In this document: positions 45,829 through 56,025 of the stretch, piece after piece
Layout of the letters: the number at the start of each line of letters is the position of its first letter
Numbering within the stretch: position 1 is the stretch's first letter
NCBI GenBank assembly: GCA_958295665.1
Contig: OY282558.1
Span: 64,096,789 to 64,160,788, forward strand
Reading direction: 5' to 3'
DNA length: 64,000 nucleotides
Source: Tipula vernalis
Taxonomy: Eukaryota; Arthropoda; Insecta; Diptera; Tipulidae
The notes under the pieces: generated by a model
What the model was told of the DNA's origin: nothing
Database searches by the model: none
The model's input: the letters and a program-made list of their open reading frames with translations, nothing else
Translations under genes and position numbers: made by a program

Positions 45829-47661
45829 TTTAAAAGTTATTTATGAATTACGTTTCAGTAGCTTATTATATCCACAAGTAAAATATGGAATTAAACTACC
45901 TTTAGTTCCCTATTATGGTACCAACATTTTCTCCATTATCGTCTCGGAGAAACTCAATAATCTGAGTTCAATGAATATAAACCTGAATTGATTCCAATAT
46001 AAAATAAAATTCTTCCCCTTTCTTGAAATGAAAGGTAACTATCCGAAAGGCTGGTTGACCAACGGTGCAACCAATTGAAAGGCCTCAGACTGCCGGCCAA
46101 TACCAACTGTATCCGCCGCAGATAAAGTTTTAAAGAGCAATGCAGTAATCAACATCTGGTGAAATATCTTGAGATTCACGATATAATTTCAGAAAGACAA
46201 TATGTCATGGTAAATACTCTGTTGTACTAATATAAAACAAATAAATTCAAGGTCTAGAAGTTCTGATGGCAACAAGGGGCTAGAGAATCTCATCACAAAA
46301 TCCATCACGGAACTTTTGACCTCATACCCTCTTTCTCTTTTTGGTTTCATACACCAATATATCTCCGCTAATCTTTTGCCAAGGTATTCAATTTGTTGCG
46401 AAAATGGCATAAATGATTGCAATTTTTAATTTTTCGCACTATTTTTTGTTCGAAACAAATTTTTTATGCAATAATTTTTTTATTTTTATAAATCATTTAA
46501 AACTTTCGTAATTTCGCCGTATTAAATAAACCATTAAAAATATAATTATAAATAAATTTAACCATACAAAAGAATTAATTTTTAGTACCATCTAATAAAA
46601 ATTAGAAGGTATTGTACTCAGCTACAGTGTTGATCTAACTCTATATAAGAAGGTAGACGCCAAACTCAAAATCAAATTGCTTTTAAAAGCTTCCAGTTTT
46701 GGTGTACTCAAAACAAAAATTTCGCAATCTCAAATAAAATAGAAACTCCCACTCGAATGACTATGATGCCTCATCTTCTCATTTTAAAAAATCAAGTTTT
46801 TTTTCTAACCAAATAGTTTTAAGTACATACTTTGCATTTTAAACGCAAAAATTAATGACCTATCAACCTACATTTTAATTAAAACATTAATTTTCTATTT
46901 CCATAAAACTTCCTTTGGAAGTAAAACAAAAACATAAATAAATTCTTATTGTTTCGCAAGAGATCTTATAAGAAACAAATACACAAAACAATAGAATATC
47001 AGTCAAAATGGTATATAATACACAGACCTAGAGAGAAGAGATTCATTATTGTTTATTTATTTATTTATTCATTAAATTGTATAAATAACAATTTACTTGC
47101 CAGTGCACCGTCAATATGTGTACAAACAAATAGATACAACAAAACAATAAGCGAATGGCCTGATTTAATGCTGAATATGAACATTTTTTTCCATTTTGTC
47201 ACTATGTATATTAAGAGTTGGTAGACATTGATTTGATGAATCTGTTTATTGATTTAATACTCTCGCGCAGTCAATAAAATAATAAATAAAAAAGAATCAA
47301 ATGAATACAAACGGGAAAAAATTTCTCAAGACTTTTTTTTTTTTTTTTTTTTGTTTAATTTAATTACAATTTGGTAATAATAACAAAGTAGATTAATATC
47401 AATAAAAAGAATACAAGTAGTTTTGTGTTTTTTTTTTTTTAATTTTACTAGTTTTGTAATTAAATTTACTGTTACTTTCTAATTAAATATAAATAAAACC
47501 TATTTTTTTTAGTTTTGGTATTGGTTTACTGTTAAGGTTATTTTGTCTTGCTCGCAGTTACATCTAATTACTCGTGGTTTATTGTATTGGGAAGATTAAA
47601 ATAATTGAAAAGCAATTCGTGTATGTAACACCCTAATAAATGGTTGTCCAACTTCTAAACG
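45829..47661. other. Intergenic; possible retrotransposon 5' UTR and a TE tail
   Basis: 45829-46430 may contain 5' UTR of the minus-strand element. A 77-codon minus frame (46189-46422) shares a 'QQIEYL' stretch with ORF1 but is otherwise unlike it. A (TTTA)n run at 47051-47069 looks like the tail of another minus-strand non-LTR fragment. T-runs near 47334-47352 and 47431-47440 are low complexity. Confidence 0.4.
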
Positions 47662-47690
47662 ATATGATTTTAATACGAGTATGTTCCGAA
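47662..47690 (+). repeat. Isolated copy of the foldback-family terminus
   Basis: ATATGATTTTAATACGAGTA followed by TGTTCCGAA matches, with one missing T, the sequence found at 56441, 56872 and, inverted, at 56935 and about 62120. Confidence 0.8.
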
Positions 47691-47764
47691 TTTATGTTAA
47701 TTATGGACCAACACACAAATTATTGTGATGTTCTGAAATATAGTTCCAATATACTATGTTGCCG

Positions 47765-47886
47765 GGCGGCACAACAGATATTAAAATATTTCAGTGAACA
47801 TCCATACGGCTAACAAAATCAGATCGCCAATAAAACATTTATCGACACAACCACATCGCCGACAAGCCCGATAGCCGACATAATTA
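47765..47886. repeat. Left part of a GCCGACAAG-motif repeat, split by a retrotransposon
   Basis: Contains 'acacaaccacatcgccgacaag' and 'cgatagccgaca'. The inverted version 'cttgtcggcgatatggttgtgt' lies at 52237-52258, and direct variants lie at 52029-52100. The piece ends with ATAATTA (47880-47886), which is duplicated at 52001-52007 across the inserted element. Confidence 0.65.
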
Positions 47887-48100
47887 GGTGTTTGACATTG
47901 GTTGTACATGTGCAAATTTTATTTGGTCCGTATTTAATTAATAAATTTAATGTTTTAATACATTTTTTGCTATAAACTGTTATAAGGCTGCTTAAAGTTG
48001 TGGAAGCTTATAATAATTAATTAATTAATCTATAAGTAAAGATGGATTTAACTAAAATTTTAATTTTAATACTTATAATATAACATAACCTCAATTAACT

Positions 48101-49195
48101 ATGGGCGAGAAATGTGCAGTTTGTAATAAAAAAGAAGTTGAGCCTAAGTCTTCTATGCATAGTCAAAATTGGCTGAATTGTAATGGCTGTTTGACGTGGT
48201 TTCATTCGGAATGTGTCGATGTCAAAACGGATGTGGAATTTGAACATCTTAAATCAAAAGCTAAATGGTTTTGTCCACGTTGCATTGCGGACAGTAACCT
48301 CACTAGAGTTCTGACTGGCTTGATCAAAGCTAAAGATGCTGAGGTTAAGAAGGGTAAACTAGGGAATAAGGATGAAATTGAGGATTGGGTGTCAAAGCAA
48401 TTGAATGCGATGTGGCCGAAAATTACTAGTTACTGCGATAATGCCATAGCTGATGTGAAGGCGAGTTTGTCATCTGAAACATCGAAATTGGTGGAAAGGT
48501 TTGTTTTTCTTGAGAAGCAATTCGAGCTTTATAAAAGGCGGGATGAACGGAAAAATCAAAGGGTGTTGATGCTTTACGGTATTCCAGATACAGTCAACAT
48601 TTATGATCACCTATTTTTGACAAATATTGCTGTTGAGGTGGGTGTACATAACTTTAATGCTGACGATATTAAGGATGTTTTTAGGATACATAGAAAGAAT
48701 GGTGGAGGTCCGTCAGTTATAAAGGTTGGTTTCTTCAGGCAGTTGAAGAGGAATCATTTTATGTCTACTTATCTTAAGTACTTAAAGAATAAACCATTAT
48801 GGATAACATGTATTGATGACAAATTTCCAAAATCGAGGATATACATCAATGAATATCTGTCTAAGGAAGCCAAGGACATTCTAGTTAAAGCGAAGTTGAT
48901 GAAAACAGCGGGAACGGTATCAAATGTGGTTATAAGAAGAGGTATGGTAGCTATTATTGCGGTAGCTAATGATAGACCGAAAATTGTGCGATCTGCAGAA
49001 GAATTGGCTCAATTTAAAAAATTCATTCATTCTCAGTTTAAAGTTATTAAGTTAATCTTAAATGTAGTAGTTGATAGTTTTACAGTCTTCAGATTTTATA
49101 GTTTATCTTATATATTATTATTATTTTTTTTTCCTAATTTTCTTTGCCTATTGTTTTTTCATGCATTGTATCCTGGCTTGTCATTGTGGTTGTGA
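48101..49195 (+). CDS. ORF1 protein of the non-LTR element (PHD finger plus RRM-like domain), open
   Basis: A 364-codon open frame starting MGEKCAVCNKKE. Residues 5-61 form a C4HC3 PHD-type zinc finger (Cys5, 8, 27, 30, His35, Cys38, 58, 61). Residues 75-150 are a charged helical region. About 150-230 resembles the RRM-like core of retrotransposon ORF1 proteins (QRVLMLYGIPDTVNIYDHL, then DVFRIHRK, then IKVGFF). About 240-290 resembles the C-terminal domain (INEYLSKEAKDILVKAKL, then NVVIRRGM). The last 50 residues are hydrophobic and may simply be read-through of the ORF1-ORF2 junction; the natural stop may have been lost. ORF2 starts overlapping at about 49144. The expected role is nucleic-acid binding in the retrotransposon RNP. 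It is the only uninterrupted TE frame of this size in the window. Confidence 0.82.
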   Translation: MGEKCAVCNKKEVEPKSSMHSQNWLNCNGCLTWFHSECVDVKTDVEFEHLKSKAKWFCPRCIADSNLTRVLTGLIKAKDAEVKKGKLGNKDEIEDWVSKQLNAMWPKITSYCDNAIADVKASLSSETSKLVERFVFLEKQFELYKRRDERKNQRVLMLYGIPDTVNIYDHLFLTNIAVEVGVHNFNADDIKDVFRIHRKNGGGPSVIKVGFFRQLKRNHFMSTYLKYLKNKPLWITCIDDKFPKSRIYINEYLSKEAKDILVKAKLMKTAGTVSNVVIRRGMVAIIAVANDRPKIVRSAEELAQFKKFIHSQFKVIKLILNVVVDSFTVFRFYSLSYILLLFFFPNFLCLLFFHALYPGLSLWL

Positions 49196-50317
49196 TTATG
49201 AGCTTTTTAAATAGTTTACCTAGCATTTCCCCGTTAGCGATAAATTGCTTGAAAGTATCTCATATTAATGCGCGTAGTGTTTCGGCGAATATTGATAAAT
49301 TGAGAATGGAATTTAAGCACATTTCCCATCATATTATTGGAGTGTCTGAATCAAATCTTAAATCATCGCATACTTTTAAAAGTGTTGAAATAGATGGGTA
49401 TAAGTTGCTCAGGAATGATAGAGTGGGAAGAAGAGATGGTGGAGTTGCGTTCTATGTACGTAGTGACTTCAGACTTTAGAGTATCTAACAATTGAATTTA
49501 GTATTAATTCTTTAAAAATAGTTGTTTGTGTTGCTTATATGCATGTTCGGGACCTTCCTCTTAATGAATTGAGTGAGCTGTTGTCTCTAATTTAGTTGTG
49601 GATTTTGATATGGTTATTTTGGTGGGTGACCTTAATATTGATTTTTTAGACAGGGTTGAATGTCGTGAATTAAGAAATATCTTTGATTCACTTAATTTGC
49701 ATACAACGCAAACTCAACCAACAAGAGTTTGTGATACTACTGAAAGACTTCTGGATTACATTGTTTCTAACACCCAATTAGAAACATCTAATTTTCATCA
49801 GTCACCCTTCATTGATCATGATCTTATATCAATTGACTTTAACATACCGGTTCAATTCAATGATGAGATTAAGTTTGTGCGCAACTATGATAATATGGAT
49901 GTTCCCAGCCTTCATTGTGATATACTTAATGTTGATTGGACTGAATTGAGTAGAATTGATACAATTGATGGGAAGTTTAAGTTTTTATATGATAAAATCT
50001 CGACATGGCTGCATCAGTATGCTCCCTTTAAAATGATTAAGAAAAAACTCAAGCCTATCCCATGGTTTAGCTATGCTATTAAAAATAAAAAGCAACTTGT
50101 TGATATGGCTAAAAATGTATGGAAACGATCTCGTTGTGAGGAAGACAAACGAACCTATAAATGTTATGAAAAAGAACTTAATAAGATGGTGAGATCAGTT
50201 GGATCCCAAACTTGGCGGAATTGGACAAATATGGGTTTAAAACCAAGGATTCAGCTGAGGTTGTTTCTAAATTTTCTCCTTATGAACTTAATGAGGAGTT
50301 TGTTAAAGTGCCAATAA
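49144..50317 (+). pseudogene. ORF2 endonuclease domain of the plus-strand non-LTR element
   Basis: 49144-49479 contains VSHINARSVSANIDKLR, IGVSESNLK (with the catalytic Glu) and RRDGGVAFYVRSDF. A stop at 49477 and a shift follow. 49598-50317 has MVILVGDLNIDFLD and RLLDYIVSN, then SPFIDHDLISIDF, the terminal DH box. The Pro-Trp-Phe linker (KPIPWFSYAIKNKKQLVD) follows. Near 50215 reading shifts into the RT frame. The hallmark catalytic residues survive, but at least two lesions break the frame. Confidence 0.9.
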
Positions 50318-51789
50318 TGAATCTAGTGCAGAATTCGGAGACTGGGACCTCTTTTAATAACTCTAATTGTTCCAATTTTAATATTATGTCTGATGACGAT
50401 GTTCTTAAGACAATAGGCTCTCTAACGTCTAGTGCAATGGGTGCTGACAATTTACCACTAAGATTTTTAAAAACTATAGCTCCTGTAATTCTAGCTCATT
50501 TAACGTATTTGTTTAATAGTATTGTGGAACATAAATATTATCCTAAAGTGTGGAAAGTTATTAAAGTTATTGGGCTACCTAAAGTTAAGAAGCCTGCATT
50601 AGTGTCCGATGTTAGACCTATTGCTCAACTCTCAGTTCTTTCAAAAGTGTTCGAAAGAATTATTTCTGTTCAGATTAAACAATACCTTAATACAAGTAAT
50701 TTATTATCTTCTCAGCAGTCAGGGTTTAGGGAAAGACATAGTATTGCAACGGTTTTAGTGGATTTGATGGAATTTGTTAGGAGCTGCTTGGACAACAAAC
50801 ATTTTGTTATAAATTGAGAAACTGTTTCAGTTTTTCATCTAATGCATCGGAATTAATGTGATCTTATTTAACTGATCGCTTTCAATTTGTTGGAGTTAAT
50901 GGAGTTAAATCTAGTTATTTGCCTCTGCCTACTGGTGTCCTCCAGGGATCTATTATGAGGCCCTTAATAATTGCAATGTGTATAAACGATATTGGAAGTT
51001 CTATTCGACACTCTCACTATCATTTGTTTGCGGATGATCTCCAAATTTTTAGTGAAATTGAGATTAATAATTGTGATAGAATGGTTGCTACTAATAAAGT
51101 AATTGCATATATGAACAGGGATATTAATAATATTATTGAGTGGTCGGCGGAGAATCAATTGTTATTAAATTCGAAAAAGTCCCAGGTGATTATGTTTTCC
51201 CAGAAGCGTAATCCTTTTACTTATGCGACGTGGACTTAACTTGTGTTAGAGTTGGTAATGACAATATACCTTTTAGTGAATCAGTAAGGATGTGAATTCT
51301 ATTATGCAGAAAATGTTCAATGGGCGGCGAATGCTTTGGCGTAACTCTGCATTTACTCCAATCAAGGTCAGGATGCTGTTAGCTAGATCTTTAATTCTTA
51401 GTAATCTGTTTTATTGTGATGTAGTGTTTTCCGAATTAAGTTTTTGCTTATTTACCAAAATTAAAAGAGTGTATAATTCATGCCTAAGATACATTTTTGG
51501 ATTAAAACGCAGGGATCGATTGACACCTTACTATAATAAGATTTTTGGATGCTCTTTGGATAATTATTTTGATCTTAGAATTCGAGTTTTTATGTACAAA
51601 ATTATTACAACTCATCAACCTCAATATCTGTATGATAAGCTTGTATTTGCTCAGTCAGTACGGACACAAAGCATAATATTGCCAAACACTCGTACTAATT
51701 ATATGAAAGGGTCATTTATAAGGAGAGGTGCTAGGCTATGGAATACTATTCCAACACATATTAAATGTTTAACACGTTTAGAGGTTTAG
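50212..51789 (+). pseudogene. ORF2 reverse transcriptase of the plus-strand non-LTR element, deleted in the catalytic block
   Basis: 50212-50817 has SSAMGADNLPLRFLKTI, WKVIKVIGLPKVKKP, DVRPIAQLSVLSKVFERI and QQSGFRERHSIATVLVDLME. The frame then ends at VIN-stop, where the first catalytic Asp block (usually DFSKAFD) should follow. Reading resumes after the gap with KLRNCFSFSSNASEL, then GVLQGSIMRPLII (an altered GVPQGS..GP) and LFADDLQIF (the active-site box with both Asp). 51292-51789 is the C-terminal domain (RMLLARSLILSNLFYCDVVF, then RGARLWNTIPTHIK). Between 51239 and 51292 a second short deletion removes the H-N motif region. Inactive. Confidence 0.9.
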
Positions 51790-52000
51790 GGTGGAATGCG
51801 TGAATTATCTTAATAATCTATAGCTGTATGTAATTATTGGTTTACAGTTACTTATAATTAGTTATAAATCTGAAGACTTAGTTTTAGTTTTATTTTATTT
51901 TTATCTCTTCATATTTTTTATATAATTTTTCTTCTTTTACTGATCTGTGGTACAAACTAATGTAGATTAAGTGGATTTGTTGCTGTAAATAAATAAATAA

Positions 52001-52315
52001 ATAATTATGTCGCCGGCAAAAAAGTTGGCGGACACATCCACAGCTCCGACAAGACATATGGTCAACGCAACCATATGGCCGACAAGACATATGGTGGACA
52101 TAACCACCAATACACGACAACCAATTCGCTTATCCATATAATCATTCACCACAATTCGAACAAAACAAATGATGAAACTAAGAAATAAAATTTGTGAAGT
52201 AAATTCTCGGATACTTGTTGTTATTCGGCGATCCGTCTTGTCGGCGATATGGTTGTGTCCTCCTTCTGTTTTGTAGGCGATGTAGTTGTCGGGCACTTGA
52301 CCCGTCCTCATATAT
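52001..52315. repeat. Right part of the GCCGACAAG-motif repeat
   Basis: Contains 'tccgacaagacatatgg' and 'gccgacaagacatatggtgg' as direct variants, then inverted variants 'gtcttgtcggcgatatggt' and 'taggcgatgtagttgtcggg'. Together with 47765-47886 it looks like a palindromic MITE or satellite unit of roughly 430 bp into which the retrotransposon inserted. Confidence 0.65.
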
Positions 52316-53130
52316 TTCATCAATAGAAATACCGGCAAAAATCCCAAATCCCCGAATATCCGATACTTAAATCTTACTCTTACTTAACCACACTTAACTA
52401 AATTCATATATTCTGTTTCATTAAATTATAATTTCCTCTGCATTAATTGTTAAATTAAATTTTTGATTATTAATCCACAATACAATCAAATTTATTAATG
52501 AAACAAAATGTATTTAGACGAACATGGTAGAGAGAGAATGTAATGTCTCCGAGTGACACTCTCGGGACCTCTTGAGCTTAAGTTAAAAGCACCGCACAAA
52601 TGTGTGGATGCTGTTTTTCCGGCAGAATTATTTTTTTTACGAATTTTTTTGGTATCGTGGTGGTATCAATCATTTAATCGATATTGTAGACAGAATTCAT
52701 TTCATTTTCACGATTAGTTGAACTTACAGTATGAACAAAATTAATTTAATCCTCATGTCATTCACACTAAAAGAATATCTGAATTTACACTTCCCTGAAA
52801 TTGTTACCAACGAACATAGAGGAACAAAACGTTAGATTATAGATGGCTGCCATCTATGTATCAATCTACGCAATACTTAAAGTTTTTGTTGAATCACGGA
52901 TCAACAGGTTTTAAAATTATGTTATCTCAAAATGCTCAATATGCATTTTGTATATAAATTATATTTTTTGCACTTTTTGATAATGTGAGAAAATTAGTAT
53001 ATGTTATGTATATATTCTGTACATACATAACATATAGAATGTAGAATGTAGTGTAGAATGTATCACATTTTGTATAAATAGCACGGAATATGGTAAAATA
53101 AAGCAGAATTAAAACGAACGTTAAACTAGT
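52316..53130. other. Intergenic, nothing recognised
   Basis: AT-rich. A 'catacataacatatagaatgtagaatgtagtgtagaatgta' patch near 53020-53060 is a local short repeat. Confidence 0.5.
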
Positions 53131-53138
53131 TTAAGGGC

Positions 53139-53941
53139 TACCCAGTTGTACTTTGCATGATCGACCGAAGTTTTTTGTATGAGATGGCATATAAAAAACA
53201 TGAGACGGATGTATAAAATTATAAAATAAAATATTCGGTTTTTTTAAATGTGTGAGAATGAATATAAATGGTAAAGCACCTGATGTCAACTAGCAGAACT
53301 AATGATCGATCTACTGTTTTGTATTTCATTTTTTGTTTTCAAAGTATTTTATCATTCTAGATTTTACTTTGGTGTGAAGTGTACAAGACAATTTTTAAAG
53401 TGCAGTGTATAAAAAAATAATTCGTTTAATAACAATTAATTAAAATATTAAATATTAAATCGAAATTATGTAAGTACCTATTATATATTTTAATAAAAAT
53501 GTGTTCAGTGTTTCATAAAATTTTATTTTTTGTTTGCAAAAATAAATCAACGGTGAATCGGCGCCGTTTGTAAAATTTTTCTGCATATTCATATTTTTAT
53601 TTTATCCTTTATGTACATACTTATGTACATACGTTTGTACTACTTATGTACGATTGAGTGCTCTAACAGCGCTAATTTAGCGATCTCCGTGATCGCTCAA
53701 TTTAACGTCACCGTGAGCATCACTTTACACCATATCTACCTTACCGACATAACAGCACCATCTATCAAACAATTTCTTAAACAAACCGTTTACAAATACT
53801 ACTGCACTATATATTCCGTCGGTATTCGTTCTTTTTTAGACGAAATATGGTGTAAAGTGATGCTCACGGTGAGGTCAAATTGAGCGATCACGGTGATCGC
53901 TAAATTTGCGCTGTTGGAGCACTCAATCGTACAACTGGGTA
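53139..53941 (+). mobile_element. Nested MITE, copy 1 (CCCAGTTGTAC ends, TA duplication)
   Basis: 53141-53939 begins CCCAGTTGTACTTTGCATGA and ends CAATCGTACAACTGGG, an 11-bp inverted repeat at the extreme ends, flanked by TA on both sides. Removing it and one TA restores the Harbinger terminus 'gggctagttatatagacgaa', which proves the boundaries. The second half (53646-53932) is itself a palindrome: 'gtacgattgagtgctctaacagcgc...' pairs with '...gcgctgttggagcactcaatcgtac', with arms of about 90 bp. No transposase. TA duplication suggests a Tc1/mariner-type driver, by inference. Confidence 0.87.
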
Positions 53942-54007
53942 GTTATATAGACGAAAACGAAACGAAAACGAAACGGGCTAAAACGAAAGACGAAAGAGTC
54001 ATGGTTA

Positions 54008-54739
54008 TACCCAGTTGTACGATTGAGTGCTCCAACAGCGCAAATTTAGCGATCACCGTGATCGCTCAATTTGACCTCACCGTGAGCATCACTTTACACC
54101 ATATTTCGTTTAAAAAAGAACGAATACCGACGGAATATATAATGCAGTAGGATTTGTAAACGGTTAGTTTAAGAAATTGGTTGATAGATGGTGCTGTTAT
54201 GTCGGTAAGGTAGATATAGTGTATAGTGAAGCTAATGTGAGGTCAAATTGAGCGATCACGGTGATCGCTAAATTAGCGCTGTTGGAGCACTCAATCGTGT
54301 AACCTTTTTAATAAATTCTACTATAAATAAAATAAAATTAATTTAATTCAAGTTGAAGAATAATTCAAAATATTCAAAATATCTAAGACTAAAATAGGTA
54401 CTTACATAATTTGGATTTAATATTTAATATATTAATTAATAGTTATTTAATGAATTATTTTTCTATTACACTGCACCTTAAAAATTTTCTTGTGCTTACG
54501 TATATTTCACATCAAAGTAAAATCTAGAATGATAAAATACTTGGAAATCAAAAAATGAAATAAGTAGATCGATCATTAGTTCCGTTAGTTGACATCAGGT
54601 GCCTAACCATTTATATTCATTCTCACACATTTAAAAAAACCGAATATTTTATTTTATAATTTTATACATCCGTCTCATGTTTTTCATATGCCATCTCATA
54701 CAAAAAACTTCGGTCGATCATGCAAAGTACAACTGGGTA
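54008..54739 (-). mobile_element. Nested MITE, copy 2, inverted relative to copy 1
   Basis: 54010-54737 is the reverse complement of copy 1 apart from a diverged middle of about 100-160 bp (54297-54391 versus 53488-53645). It begins CCCAGTTGTACGATTGAGTG and ends GCAAAGTACAACTGGG, with TA on both sides. Removing it restores 'catggttatatagacgaattg', again a Harbinger subterminal 'ttatatagacgaa' motif. The two copies are only 70 bp apart (53940-54009), so together they form a hairpin of about 1.6 kb. Confidence 0.87.
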
Positions 54740-54843
54740 TAGACGAATTGACGAATTCGTTTTTTGACGTTTTGCAATTTGGTTATATTTTATTTCATGA
54801 ATTTACTTTCGTGCAATTACAATATTATTCAATAAAATAAGTT

Positions 54844-55086
54844 TTGGAAAAAAAAAGAATGGACACGGACTTTTATTTATTAGTATTATTACTAATAAAA
54901 AAAATAACAAAAAACAAATATCGACGTGTACGGCGGCGTTGGGCAGTTCGACCAATAAATCAATCCCGAGACAAAATGGGATTTTTTAAAGTTGTTTTTT
55001 CAAAAATGAAAACCGAGGATCCAGAGCAATTTTTTAAATATACGCGCAATATATTTTTTAAAAATTCACTGTTTATTTGCGCGTAA
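54844..55086 (+). pseudogene. PIF/Harbinger (HARBI1-like) transposase N-terminal fragment
   Basis: An 80-codon frame with a basic stretch then RRRWAVRPINQSRDKMGFF, KMKTEDPEQFFKYTRN and a short tail ending at a stop. The 'RRxWVRPxNxxRxxxGxF' and 'LEDPExFFxYxRM' motifs are the characteristic N-terminus of PIF/Harbinger transposases in insects. The DDE catalytic core is absent; a MITE starts about 20 bp downstream. It lies inside the 53.1-56.0 kb element, giving direct evidence for its superfamily. Confidence 0.75.
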
Positions 55087-55101
55087 TCCATTTTGTTTGT
55101 T

Positions 55102-55814
55102 TAAGCGTGATTTACACGTTCCAACAATGTTTCCCAACAAAAAATGAAGAGATTAGTATATCGCGAATTCCATTTGAAAGACAAGAACAAATATATAAAC
55201 AAACAAAATTTTGTTGGATTTTTTTTTCTTTTTTTTTTCAACTTTGTTTCCATAAAAAAATTTTTTGACTATAAAATATACTCGACCCGAGTATATTTTA
55301 TGGAATCAAACAACAACAAACACATTAAAAATGGCGATTTGTAAAATTTTTATAGCGCTTTATTTTTATTTTTTAAAATTTTTATTTAAAAATTAAAATT
55401 TACGTTCGAACAATTTTCATTTTAGCCAAGAAAAGTCGTAATTTTGATAAATAAAGTGGTATCGCTGCGGCATTCGTCAAAAATTACATTGTCGATTTTA
55501 TACCGCCAAAAAATTATAGCATGCCCGACATTTTTGTTTTATTTTTTTATAAATTTTTGTTTAAAAATGGAAGTTTACTTTCGAAAAGCTTTATTTTAGC
55601 CAGAAAAGTTGTAATTTTGAAACATAAAGTTGTATTATCGCCCTATTCGACATCGTAGATTTTATACCGCCAAAAAGTTATAGCATGACCGACATTTTCG
55701 TTTTATACTTTTCTCTTTTTATCGCATGTAAATATTTTCTATTGCGTGTAGCTCTAAGTCTCAACAAAAAAAAAGTTGGAAAACATTGTTGGAACGTGTA
55801 AATCACGCATTACT
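55102..55814. mobile_element. Nested MITE with GCGTGATTTACACGTTCCAA inverted repeats
   Basis: GCGTGATTTACACGTTCCAA continuing CAATGTTT at about 55104 is repeated in reverse complement at about 55782-55809 ('aaacattgttggaacgtgtaaatcacgc'). TTA lies near each border, so a TTA duplication is possible but not clean. The interior contains two direct copies of a segment of about 160 bp ('tagccaagaaaagtcgtaatttt…ataccgccaaaaa' at about 55424 and 55599), and a perfect 14-bp hairpin at 55271-55301. No coding sequence. Confidence 0.75.
55271..55301. repeat. Perfect palindrome ATAAAATATACTCG-acc-CGAGTATATTTTAT
   Basis: 14-bp arms 55271-55284 and 55288-55301 with a 3-bp loop, inside the nested MITE. Confidence 0.9.
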
Positions 55815-56025
55815 TATTTCGTTTTGACATTTCGAAATTTTAAGGGTTAGTAAAAAAATAGAACCGATAATGAATTACCGGAAGAACGAAACGAAAGCAA
55901 ATTGAATTGAATCAATTTCATCGTTTCGTTTCGTCTATATAATTGGTCTCATATGCTTTCATACATTCAATTCATTCGTTCCGTTTCGTTTTCGTTTCGT
56001 TTTCGTCTATATAACTAGCCCTTTA

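Larger units (their letters stand above)
47887..52000 (+). mobile_element. PHD-finger non-LTR retrotransposon with (AAAT)n tail and ATAATTA duplication
   Basis: The element begins GGTGTTTGACATTGG and ends with TGTAAATAAATAAATAA. ATAATTA flanks it at 47880-47886 and 52001-52007. Removing the element and one copy restores 'agccgacATAATTAtgtcgcc', which matches the near-palindromic repeat around it, so the boundaries are credible although the duplication is AT-rich and short. ORF1 is intact; ORF2 has frameshifts and deletions. It has the same architecture as the minus-strand element at 41.6-45.8 kb but the proteins are clearly diverged, so they are different families. Confidence 0.85.
53131..56025. 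mobile_element. PIF/Harbinger-derived element carrying nested insertions, TTA duplication
   Basis: Termini are AGGGCTA (53134-53140), interrupted by an insertion and continuing GTTATATAGACGAAAACG at 53942, and the inverted CGTTTTCGTCTATATAACTAGCCCT ending at 56022. TTA is duplicated at 53131-53133 and 56023-56025. Subterminal repeats 'gaaaacgaaacgaaaacgaaacgg' and a second 'ttatatagacgaa' are present at both ends. An internal frame at 54844-55083 encodes the N-terminus of a Harbinger-type transposase. Three nested elements are inside: 53141-53939, 54010-54737 and about 55104-55811. Removing them leaves about 0.65 kb. A TTA duplication plus Harbinger coding sequence makes the superfamily call strong, though the coding part is truncated and the element is non-autonomous. 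Confidence 0.85.

Noticed and set aside
46189..46422. Minus-strand frame sharing QQIEYL with ORF1
   Set aside because: The match is six residues and does not extend; likely coincidence.
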